From contig CAWEIS010000026.1 in assembly GCA_963809205.1 (NCBI GenBank), positions 1 to 15,531 on the forward strand: a DNA stretch of 15,531 bases. The letters run 5' to 3'. Made by a program: the position numbers and the translations under genes. The stretch comes from DATLLN01 sp963809205 (lineage in GTDB: Bacteria > Actinomycetota > Thermoleophilia > Gaiellales > JAICJC01). Under the pieces are notes generated by a model that saw only the letters and a program-made list of their open reading frames with translations, was not told the DNA's origin and searched no databases. Shown piece by piece: positions 7,048-13,713 of this stretch (its first letter is position 1; every line of letters starts with the position of its first letter).

Positions 7048-7971
7048 ATGGCCTCCGCCGATACCTACCTCCAACCAGACGCACCCGACCCCGTCCTCGA
7101 CGCACAAACCGTGCTCGAAGCCGCGCGCCGCCACGCCCCACAGGCCGGGCGGCTGCTCCAAGTCGACGAGTCCGGCGGCGAAGCACGCGCCTACCACCTG
7201 GAAGGCGACATCGTCCTGAAGACCCAACGCCCCCACCGGCTCCGCCCACGAACCAGCCTGGCCAAGGAAGAACTCGTCCTGCGCACCCTCGAAACCGAAG
7301 GCGGGTTCCCCGTGCCAAGAGTGCTCGGCTACGGCCACGCCGACGGCATCGAATACCTCTGCCTGACCACGATGCCCGGCACAGCCATGCGCCACCTCCA
7401 GCTCACACCCCCACAGCGCGCGGCAGCACTCGAAGAGCTCGGCCGCACCCTCCGCCGCGTGCACCAGATCGACCAGTCGCCACTCGCCACCTCCGATCTC
7501 ATGCCCGGTGACCACGGCCCCGGCGACCTTCACATCCGCTTCGCCGACGCGTTCGAACGGCTCGCCGACACACTCGACCACACCGAAGGCTGGGACAACG
7601 CCCTCGACGTCCGCGCCATCGCCGCCGCGCGCCATGCCGACACACCCAGCGAAACAAACCCGGTCGCCCTTCACTCCAACCCCGGCCCCGAACACACCTT
7701 CGCCCACGCCGACAACGGCCGCTTCAGCGGCTTGATCGACTTCGGGGACGCCTACCGCAGCCACGCCGCACTCGACCTCCGCCCGTGGGACAACGAGACC
7801 GAAGCGCGCAACCTGCTCGCCGGCTACCAGTCACTCGGCCCCCTGCCCGACAGCTTCGAGCACGTCCGGCGCACCGGACTCGTGATCATGGCACTAACCC
7901 GTGCCGCCCGCGGCACCCGCAGCCGAGACGAAACGATCAACGCCGTCGGTCGTCTACTCAACGCTGACTGA
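7048..7971 (+). CDS. Aminoglycoside phosphotransferase (APH)-fold protein, catalytic Asp replaced
   Basis: The 307-aa protein has the APH/choline-kinase fold. K58 (DIVLKTQ) fits the nucleotide-binding Lys. LHSNPGPEHTF (208-218) occupies the catalytic loop. LIDFGDAY (229-236) is the metal-binding segment with D231. In active members the loop reads HxD; here it is H209-S-N211, so the catalytic base is Asn. The protein may be inactive, altered in chemistry, or only ligand-binding. Such families phosphorylate small-molecule hydroxyls, often antibiotics. It starts one base after the ABC stop, with AAAGG six bases upstream of the ATG, so it is very likely in the exporter operon and may act on the same compound. 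The substrate is unknown. Confidence 0.85.
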   Translation: MASADTYLQPDAPDPVLDAQTVLEAARRHAPQAGRLLQVDESGGEARAYHLEGDIVLKTQRPHRLRPRTSLAKEELVLRTLETEGGFPVPRVLGYGHADGIEYLCLTTMPGTAMRHLQLTPPQRAAALEELGRTLRRVHQIDQSPLATSDLMPGDHGPGDLHIRFADAFERLADTLDHTEGWDNALDVRAIAAARHADTPSETNPVALHSNPGPEHTFAHADNGRFSGLIDFGDAYRSHAALDLRPWDNETEARNLLAGYQSLGPLPDSFEHVRRTGLVIMALTRAARGTRSRDETINAVGRLLNAD

Positions 7972-8000
7972 CCCGGTGCGGTCAGCGCGGTCTCACGACG

Positions 8001-8022
8001 CGTTGACCAGGTGCCGTCAACG
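8001..8022. repeat. Perfect 7-bp inverted repeat before the LURP-one-related gene
   Basis: CGTTGAC (8001-8007) and GTCAACG (8016-8022) are perfect inverted arms with an 8-nt spacer. The repeat is 30 bp after the APH-like stop and 30 bp before ATG 8053. No T tract follows, so an operator is as likely as a terminator. Confidence 0.4.
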
Positions 8023-8052
8023 GAACAAAGGATCGGCTCGAGGAAGGGGAGG

Positions 8053-8472
8053 ATGAAGTGGAGGCGTTCTTCAAGCGATGCTTCTGAAGTGCGGATCCGT
8101 GACACGCTGCTGCTCGAGACGCCCGACGGCAACGAGCTCTTCACGATCCAGGAGAAGAAGCTCAGCGTGCGCGACAAGATGAACATCGAGCGTGACGGGC
8201 ACACCGTGGCCACGGTCAGGAAGGCGCTCGTCAGCCCGCTCCGCGACCGCTTCTCGATCGACGTCGAGGACGGCGAGGACATGGAGGCGAAGGGCAACAT
8301 CGTCGACCACGAGTACAAGATCGAGCGCGGCGGCGACAAGGCGGCCGAGGTGTCGAAGCGGTGGTTCCGCGTGCGTGACACCTACGGCATCGAGATCGCG
8401 CCAGACCAAGACGACGCGTTGATTCTTGCGGTCACGGTCTGCATCGACCAGATGACGCACGACGTCGGGTGA
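8053..8472 (+). CDS. LURP-one-related (Tubby C-like fold) protein, short N-terminus
   Basis: The 139-aa product matches the LURP-one-related/Tubby-C-like family: RIRDTLLLE, LFTIQEKKLSVRDKMNIER, ATVRKALVSPLRDRFSI, GNIVDHEYKIERGG, VSKRWFRVRDTYGIEIAP and DDALILAVTVCIDQM are family landmarks. These proteins form a closed beta barrel around a central helix; the bacterial function is not established. The opening strands (normally a segment like QKLFSIGDDFxI) are absent, so about 40 residues appear missing. ATG 8053 is chosen for the AAGGGGAGG just upstream. A GTG at 8011 in the same frame would not restore the missing part. Either the protein is truly short or the 5' end has been damaged. Confidence 0.8.
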   Translation: MKWRRSSSDASEVRIRDTLLLETPDGNELFTIQEKKLSVRDKMNIERDGHTVATVRKALVSPLRDRFSIDVEDGEDMEAKGNIVDHEYKIERGGDKAAEVSKRWFRVRDTYGIEIAPDQDDALILAVTVCIDQMTHDVG

Positions 8473-8548
8473 CGTCTAGGCACGTGGCCGACCTCGCCGG
8501 CCTCGGCCATCGTCAGGAACTCGAACCCGTCCAGCGAATCGGATTGCG

Positions 8549-8974
8549 TCACGCGCTTCGTGGCTGGTCGATGCGCCACCCGTCGGCGTGGTGTCGATCG
8601 GTGCGGGTGGAGTATTCGGCGGCGTGCTCGATGTCCGGGAGGATGTCGAACAGGCGGTCAAGTCGGAGGAGCTCGAGGAGCCGTTTGACGATCCCGCTCG
8701 CGCCGGCCAGGACGATGGCTGCGTCGGGCTCGTGGCGGAGCGGCGCCACGGACTGCAGCAGCGTCGCGACGCTTGCGCAATCGAGGAACGTGGCGGCGGT
8801 GAGGTCGACGACGATGTGGCGATGGCCGCGGGCGATCTCTCCGTCGACCGCTTCTCCGAGGCTCGCTGCGTCGGCGAGGTCGAGTTCGCCGGCGATTCGC
8901 ACGTACGCCCCGTGCGGGCTGAAGGCTTCGGTCGTCACTGAGGGCATCTGGGGGCCAGGGGATGTCGTGGGCAT
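8549..8974 (-). CDS. STAS-domain protein (anti-sigma-factor antagonist-like)
   Basis: The 141-aa protein has a single STAS domain like SpoIIAA: YVRIAGELDLADAASLGEAV (24-43), HIVVDLTAATFLDCASVATL (53-72), then IVLAGASGIVKRLLELLRLD (87-106). Such proteins bind anti-sigma-factor kinases and are switched by phosphorylation of a Ser just after the conserved Asp (DSxG). Here that position is Cys (D65-C66-A67-S68), so standard phospho-control looks lost or moved to S68. ATG 8974 is taken as the start; ATG 8947 is a second option. It is divergent from the MerR/KaiC pair. No anti-sigma kinase is visible in the window. Confidence 0.88.
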   Translation of the reverse strand: MPTTSPGPQMPSVTTEAFSPHGAYVRIAGELDLADAASLGEAVDGEIARGHRHIVVDLTAATFLDCASVATLLQSVAPLRHEPDAAIVLAGASGIVKRLLELLRLDRLFDILPDIEHAAEYSTRTDRHHADGWRIDQPRSA

Positions 8975-8996
8975 GGCGTGGTCACCGTAGCACAGA

Positions 8997-9039
8997 TGAG
9001 TAGGTTAGGACGAGGAAATACAGATATTTTGAGTAGATT
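8997..9039 (+). promoter_or_regulatory. Direct repeats TGAGTAGRTT in the STAS/MerR divergent region
   Basis: TGAGTAGGTT (8997-9006) and TGAGTAGATT (9030-9039) are direct repeats 33 bp apart, close to three helical turns. They lie in an unusually AT-rich stretch between the STAS gene and the MerR gene. Proteins with this CarH/BldC-like DNA-binding domain are known to use direct repeats, so this may be the MerR protein's own operator. That link is inference. Confidence 0.4.
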
Positions 9040-9065
9040 GTGCTTAGAGGTTGGCTAGGGCTGGG

Positions 9066-9078
9066 TATACTGCTCGGG
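9066..9078 (+). promoter_or_regulatory. -10 element of the MerR-KaiC pair, probably leaderless
   Basis: TATACT (9066-9071) is a near-consensus -10 box. The MerR ATG follows after seven bases, so the transcript would begin at or beside the start codon. The -35 region (around 9043-9049) is weak, as expected for an activated promoter. Confidence 0.5.
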
Positions 9079-9726
9079 ATGACCGAGATGGCGCTTTACA
9101 GCATCGGCGCAGTCGCCCGCATGACCGGGGTCGCGGTTGGGACGCTGCGTACCTGGGAGGAGCGGTATGGGCTGGTGGTCGCGAGTCGCAGTCCTGGCGG
9201 TCAGCGTCGTTACAGCCGCGACCAGCTCGAGCAGCTCATGTTCGTCGCGCACGAGGTGAGCGAGGGGCTGTCGCCGGGGGATGCGCACCGGCTTCTGGCG
9301 GATCGCGGCTCGGCCGCGCCGAGGAATCTTGACGCTGCGGCGAGCGGCGTTTTGATTCTGCTCGCCGAGCGCGACCCGTACGCGGCGAGCTATCTGGACT
9401 ACTTTCTGCGTACCGAGGGCTATCGCGTCGAGCTTGCCCAGGACGCCGAGGAGGCGGAGCGCCGCTTCGCGTCGCTGTCCCCGCAGCTGGTGATCGTGGA
9501 GTTGCTGCTCTCGGGCGGCGTCGGCGGCGCGCTGATCGAACAGCTCAAACCTTCAGGTGCGCTGGTCATCGCGATCTCGCCGCTGGCAGCCGGGGACGTC
9601 TGCTCGGAGCTGGGCGCCGATGCGTTCCTTCAGAAGCCGATTGATCCGGTGGTGTTGCTTTCGACGGTGCGAGACCTTCTGGGAACCAGTGTGCTGACGG
9701 GTCCGCGAGTGCATTCCACATTGTGA
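9079..9726 (+). CDS. MerR-type regulator with degenerate receiver domain
   Basis: The 215-aa protein joins two domains. Residues 5-75 are a MerR helix-turn-helix of the CarH/BldC type: YSIGAVARMTGVAVGTLRTW, EERYGL and SPGGQRRYSRDQL. Residues 90-202 look like a response-regulator receiver: VLILLAERDP, LVIVELLLSGG, VIAISPLAAG and DAFLQKPID. The receiver keeps K186 and S167, but the phospho-acceptor position is E141 rather than Asp, and the acidic pair is E97-R98 instead of two Asp. It is therefore probably not phosphorylated normally and may be constitutive or sense a ligand or protein. ATG 9079 is preferred to an upstream in-frame start because it follows a -10 box. Its stop overlaps the KaiC-like start as GTGA. 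Confidence 0.88.
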   Translation: MTEMALYSIGAVARMTGVAVGTLRTWEERYGLVVASRSPGGQRRYSRDQLEQLMFVAHEVSEGLSPGDAHRLLADRGSAAPRNLDAAASGVLILLAERDPYAASYLDYFLRTEGYRVELAQDAEEAERRFASLSPQLVIVELLLSGGVGGALIEQLKPSGALVIAISPLAAGDVCSELGADAFLQKPIDPVVLLSTVRDLLGTSVLTGPRVHSTL

Positions 9727-11117
9727 TCGAGCGGCTGTCCAGCGGGATCGCTCGGCTCGACGGGATCCTCTCGGGTGGGTTGGTCTCGGACTCGATCAAC
9801 CTGGTGATCGGCGTGCCGGGGAGCGGCAAGACGATCCTGGCGCAGCGGTACGCGTTCACGAACGGCACCGTCGAGCGGCCCGCGCTGTACATCTCGACGG
9901 TGTCCGAGCCGCTGGACAAGATCGTCCGATTCGGTCAGACGCTGTCGTTTTTCGACGTCCACGCCGTCGGCAAGCGTGTCCTCTACGAGGATATTGGCGA
10001 CGACCTCGGCCGCGGAGGGTTGCCCGCCGTCACCGAACGGATCCAGACGCTGCTGCGTGAGCGGCGGCCCGGCGTCATCGTGATCGACAGCTTCAAGGCG
10101 TTGACGCCCTATGCATCCGACGCGCGTGACTACCGCACGTTTCTGCACAGCCTCGCAGGTGTCATTTCGGCGATCACCGGCTCGAGCTTCTGGCTGGGCG
10201 AATACAGCAGCGAGGAGATCGCAAGTGCGCCTGAGTTCGCCGTCGCCGACAGCGTCATCTCACTGGGCACCCGCGCCGTTGGTGACCGTTCGGAGCGCGT
10301 CCTGGAGGTGCTCAAGCTGCGCGGCAGCGACTACGCGTCCGGACAGCACGGGTACCGGCTGACCAGCGACGGCCTCGTCGTCTTTCCGCGCCTGGCCGAC
10401 ACGCGCGACGACTCCGGCTACAGCATGGATCCCGAGCGTGTCTCGACAGGCATCCCGCTGCTCGATGCGATGCTCGGCGACGGTTACTGGCCCGGCTCGA
10501 CGACGCTCTGTGCCGGCCCGTCGGGCATCGGCAAGACACTGATGGGCCTGCACTTCATCACCAGCGGGGCCGCCCAGGGCGAACCCGGCGTGATCGCCAG
10601 CCTGCAGGAGAATCCGTCGCAGCTCGAGCGCGTGGCGCGCTCATTTTCCTGGACGCTCGATGGCGTCGTCGAGGTCATGTACCGCTCGCCGGTCGATATC
10701 CAGATCGACGAATGGATCTACGAGCTGCTCGAAACGGTCGAACGGGTCGGTGCGCGGCGGGTGCTGATCGACAGCCTCGCCGACCTGCAGTTCGCATCAG
10801 GCGATCCCACCCGCTTCCGCGAATACATGTACTCGCTCACCCAACGCTTCTCGCGTGCCGGCGTCAGCGTCTTCATGACCTCGGAGCTCGCCGACCTCTT
10901 CACCGTCACCCGCCTCTCCGACCACGGCGTCTCCCACCTTTCCGACAACGTGTTACTCCTGCAATACCTGCGCGACGGCGCGGGAATCCGCCGCGCCATC
11001 ACCGTCCTCAAGACCCGTGCCATCAAGAACGACGCCCACATCCGCGAGTTCACGATTACCGCCGACGGCATCACGCTCGGCGACACGATCGACAGCCGCC
11101 CGTCCACTCCCACCTGA
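9723..11117 (+). CDS. KaiC-like double-domain ATPase
   Basis: The 464-aa protein has two RecA/KaiC-type ATPase domains. Domain 1 (about 1-235): IARLDGILSGGL, Walker A GVPGSGKT (30-37) and Walker B VIVID (D122). Domain 2 (about 236-455): STGIPLLDAMLGDG, Walker A GPSGIGKT (265-272) and Walker B RVLID (D350). The paired catalytic Glu of KaiC is changed in both: STVSEP (58-63) and LQENP (294-298) keep one acidic residue each. It is shorter than cyanobacterial KaiC, and no KaiA or KaiB is present, so a clock role is not implied. It belongs to the KaiC-like ATPases thought to work in signalling. GTG 9723 overlaps the MerR stop, so the two are coupled and probably partners. Confidence 0.9.
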   Translation: MIERLSSGIARLDGILSGGLVSDSINLVIGVPGSGKTILAQRYAFTNGTVERPALYISTVSEPLDKIVRFGQTLSFFDVHAVGKRVLYEDIGDDLGRGGLPAVTERIQTLLRERRPGVIVIDSFKALTPYASDARDYRTFLHSLAGVISAITGSSFWLGEYSSEEIASAPEFAVADSVISLGTRAVGDRSERVLEVLKLRGSDYASGQHGYRLTSDGLVVFPRLADTRDDSGYSMDPERVSTGIPLLDAMLGDGYWPGSTTLCAGPSGIGKTLMGLHFITSGAAQGEPGVIASLQENPSQLERVARSFSWTLDGVVEVMYRSPVDIQIDEWIYELLETVERVGARRVLIDSLADLQFASGDPTRFREYMYSLTQRFSRAGVSVFMTSELADLFTVTRLSDHGVSHLSDNVLLLQYLRDGAGIRRAITVLKTRAIKNDAHIREFTITADGITLGDTIDSRPSTPT

Positions 11118-11182
11118 CCTTCAGGGTCCAGAGTGCGGATCCTGCTTCGGGATGACCACCCACGACCATCCGCGAACCGCGT

Positions 11183-12562
11183 TCATGCCGCCGGCTGCTC
11201 CGGTCTCGAGAACTCGTCGACCAGTGCCACCAGGAGCTTCCAGAATCGCGCGACGGTGGGGATGCTGAGGCGCTCATCGGGGGAGTGGGGGAACTGGATC
11301 TCCGGACCGAACGACAGCATGTCGAGGCCCTCGACCTTACCGCCGATGACGGCCGACTCGAGACCGGCGTGAACGCCCGTGATGATCGCGTCGCTGCCGA
11401 ACTCGCGCCGGAACACACGCGCTGCCGTGGCGAGCACCGGAGAGTCGGGATTCGGCTGCCAACCGCCGTAGTTGTGCTTCACCTCGATCTCGCCGCCCGA
11501 CAGCCGGGCAGCCGCGGCGAGCGTCGAGATGACGGCCGGCAGCGCCGAGTCGTTCGACGACCGGCTCAGGCTGTGCAGCGTCAGCTGCTCACCCTCGGTG
11601 ATCGCTTCTCCGAGCGACGTGCTGGTCTCGACCAGTCCTTCGAAGTCGGGGCTCATCGCGAGCGGCCCGGTCGGCACCAGCGCCACGACATCGAGCAGGG
11701 CCGCGGTGTCGTCCTCAGACCATGCATCGGCCGCCGGCTCGGCGTCGCTCACTGTCACGCTCACGTCGGCGTCCGTCTTGGCGTAGTCATCGCGGATCTG
11801 GGCGGTCGCCGTATCGACCGCCTTCCGGAATGCGTCGGCCGCGGACGGCGACACCGAGACGACCGCGGCGGCGTGTCGGGGAACGGCGTTACGGCTCTTC
11901 CCGCCGTCGAGCGAGGCCAGTCGGAACGGCACCTGGCCAAATGCGTCGCGGAGCGCGCGCCCGAGCACTTTTACGGCATTCGAGCGACCCTGTGCGATGT
12001 TCGTGCCCGAGTGCCCGCCCAGGCCGCCGCTGACAGTGACCGCAAACGTCGCCGCACCGGCGTCACACGCTTCGCGCGGCCGGGAGATCCGCACCCACGT
12101 GTCTGTGCTGCCCGCGCAGCCAACGGTCAGCCGACCGTCCTCCTCCGCGTCGAGATTGAGCAGCACCGAGCCACTGAGCATCGAGCCGTCGAGGCCGTTC
12201 GCGCCCTCCAGCCCGATCTCCTCGGCCACTGTCATCAACAGCTCAAGCGGCCCATGCGGCAGCGACGGATCGTCGACCAGCGTCATCATCGCCGCGATGG
12301 CGACGCCGTCGTCGGCGCCCAGCGTCGTACCGTTGGCCGTCAGCCACTCGCCGTCGCGCACCAGCTCGATCCGGCCCTGCGTCGGGTCGTTCGGGCTGTC
12401 CGGCTGGCGCTCGCACACCATGTCCAGATGCCCCTGCAGAATCACCGTCGGCGCCGACTCGCGGCCCTCGCTCGCCGGAACCGGAATGACGAGATTGCGC
12501 TCCGAGTCCTGGCGCACGGTCAGGCCGCGTTCGGCCGCCCAGACCCGGACGTGCTCGATCAT
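11183..12562 (-). CDS. pepD: Aminoacyl-histidine dipeptidase (PepD, M20 family), main open frame
   Basis: PepD is a cytosolic two-metal peptidase that cleaves Xaa-His and other dipeptides. All expected metal and catalytic residues are visible in this 459-aa frame: H45 and D47 (LQGHLDMV), D84 (TTLGADDG), E114 and E115 (TVAEEIGLEGA), D138 (NLDAEEDG) and H398 (GVHAGLE). Relative to the family, the first ~35 residues are missing from this ATG. They are encoded just upstream in the same frame, but without a start codon, and the real start lies in another frame (next entry). With that segment the protein would be about 493 aa, the normal size. It is convergent with the KaiC-like gene; the 65 bp between the two stops hold no clear terminator. 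Confidence 0.93.
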   Translation of the reverse strand: MIEHVRVWAAERGLTVRQDSERNLVIPVPASEGRESAPTVILQGHLDMVCERQPDSPNDPTQGRIELVRDGEWLTANGTTLGADDGVAIAAMMTLVDDPSLPHGPLELLMTVAEEIGLEGANGLDGSMLSGSVLLNLDAEEDGRLTVGCAGSTDTWVRISRPREACDAGAATFAVTVSGGLGGHSGTNIAQGRSNAVKVLGRALRDAFGQVPFRLASLDGGKSRNAVPRHAAAVVSVSPSAADAFRKAVDTATAQIRDDYAKTDADVSVTVSDAEPAADAWSEDDTAALLDVVALVPTGPLAMSPDFEGLVETSTSLGEAITEGEQLTLHSLSRSSNDSALPAVISTLAAAARLSGGEIEVKHNYGGWQPNPDSPVLATAARVFRREFGSDAIITGVHAGLESAVIGGKVEGLDMLSFGPEIQFPHSPDERLSIPTVARFWKLLVALVDEFSRPEQPAA

Positions 12563-12666
12563 CGCCTCCTCGTGACGGGAGGGTCGAGCAATCTTGGTGA
12601 TCGCCTCGAAGTGCGACCAGAACGGCCGCGGATCTCCCCAGCGAGTCCCGACGTTTCACCGGACAT
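12563..12666 (-). other. Displaced 5' end of pepD: start codon out of frame by one base
   Basis: In the pepD frame this stretch reads GDPRPFWSHFEAITKIARPS then RHEEA, the conserved PepD N-terminus, but no ATG, GTG or TTG precedes it. ATG 12666 lies in another frame (MSGETSGLAG) and has AGGAG exactly six bases upstream (12677-12673). Adding one base to the CCCC run at 12636-12639 (GGGG on the coding strand) joins the two as MSGETSGLAGGDPRPFW. A lost homopolymer base, most likely a sequencing error, explains all of this. Confidence 0.75.
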
Positions 12667-12760
12667 CTCCGACTCCTCTGATGCCGCGGCTCGGGCAGCT
12701 CCGCGGTGGTTGCCTGTGTTTGCGCGGGCGACGATATCCGGCGGACGCAGCAGATCAAGC

Positions 12761-12791
12761 GCCGTTCACCACTTCGTAACGGCCGCTGGAG
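12761..12791 (+). promoter_or_regulatory. Inverted repeat and ribosome binding site before the Pro-rich protein gene
   Basis: GCCGTT (12761-12766) and AACGGC (12778-12783) form a perfect 6-bp inverted repeat. GGAG (12788-12791), seven bases before ATG 12799, is a well-placed ribosome binding site and decides that start. The remainder of the 132-bp divergent region shows no convincing promoter. Confidence 0.35.
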
Positions 12792-12798
12792 ATATCGC

Positions 12799-13703
12799 AT
12801 GGTTACGACAGATCCGCACCGTCTGAAAGCTCACAATCGTTGTCTTCACAGACGACGGTTGGCTGCAATCCTGCTGGTTTCAGCTGCGTTGTCGGGGTGC
12901 GGCAGCGGCGAGAATCTTCCGAGTTCGATCCAGGGTTCGCTCCCGGGACGCTGCCGGGATCGTTGCCCGGGTCGCTGCCCGAGTCAGGCCCGGGGTCGCT
13001 GCCCGGCACCCTGCCGTCGCCACCCGGATCGACGCCGCCGGCGACGAGCACACCGCCGGCCACCACCGGCACGCCTCCCCCGACCACCCAGCCCCCGAAC
13101 ACCGGAGTGACGCCTCCGGCGACGACCACTCCGCCCGCCACCACCGAGACACCGCCGCCGGTTTCGCCCGCCCACCGGCGCCTTCCACGTACGGCACAAC
13201 CGCGCTCACGGTCAGCAGCGCGGAGACCGCACCGAGAGTGAGGACACGCCGTGGGCGTGGGTCGCGCTCCTGGGCGGCCTGCTGCTTGCGGCAGCCCTGA
13301 CGGCAGGATGGGCGCTCGGGCGGCGTCGCGAGTCGCGACGGAACTGGCGGGCGTTGGCGGCTCGGGCGGGAGCGGAGGGGATGACGATCCACGACATGGC
13401 GTTGACGACTGCGGTCGGCTCCGCGTCAGCTAACCAGCCGGCCGAGTGGACGGACTCCGCGGCCCGGGCCGGCGCACTCGCAGATGAGCTGCGCCGGATC
13501 GAGCACTGGCTCCGACCACGGATGACGCGCGCACCGCCGCCACGGCGGCCGTTGCGGTCGACGACGTCGGCTCGGCGATGGAGGTCGCGTCCGCCGCGCC
13601 TGAGGGTGTCCCGCTCGACGATCACATGGCCCAGATGCTGCTCGCCAGGCTGGATGAGATGTCAGCGGCGCTCGCGCCACTCCGCGAGGGGGACGTCGAA
13701 TAG
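12799..13703 (+). pseudogene. Pro/Thr-rich membrane-anchored protein with signal peptide, broken over several frames
   Basis: Read through four one-base corrections, this stretch gives one protein of about 302 aa. It starts with a basic signal peptide and lipobox-like end (RRRLAAILLVSAALSGCGSG). A low-complexity Pro/Thr/Gly region follows (GTLPGSLPGSLP, then TPPATTTPPATT repeats) and STYGTTALTVSSAETAP. Next come a transmembrane helix (WAWVALLGGLLLAAALTAGW), an Arg-rich stop-transfer segment and a helical cytoplasmic tail ending LLARLDEMSAALAPLREGDV. Bases appear missing near 12946, 13172, 13233 and 13506. 'Pseudogene' is used because the given sequence does not translate; the cause is more likely sequence error. 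A cell-envelope protein is inferred; no enzymatic domain is seen and I do not recognise the family. Confidence 0.6.
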
Positions 13704-13713
13704 GCCCGGGCGC

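Noticed and set aside
6016..7764. 582-aa minus-strand open frame
   Set aside because: Antisense of ABC subunit 2 and the APH-like gene; Gly/Val/Ala/Glu-rich without motifs.
8461..8476. GACGTC-GGGT-GACGTC hairpin at the end of the LURP-one-related gene
   Set aside because: Each half is itself a 6-bp palindrome, it overlaps the coding end, and there is no T tract; chance cannot be excluded.
9723..11117. Circadian clock KaiC
   Set aside because: No KaiA or KaiB, the protein is shorter than cyanobacterial KaiC, and the paired catalytic Glu residues are not both present. Only KaiC-like is justified.
11118..11182. Terminator between the convergent KaiC-like and pepD genes
   Set aside because: Only a short imperfect hairpin (ATCCTG/CGGGAT with a wobble pair) and no T tract; too weak to call.
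12948..13160. CRISPR array or tandem DNA repeat
   Set aside because: The repetition comes from codons for a Pro/Thr/Gly low-complexity protein; units are uneven and there are no spacers.
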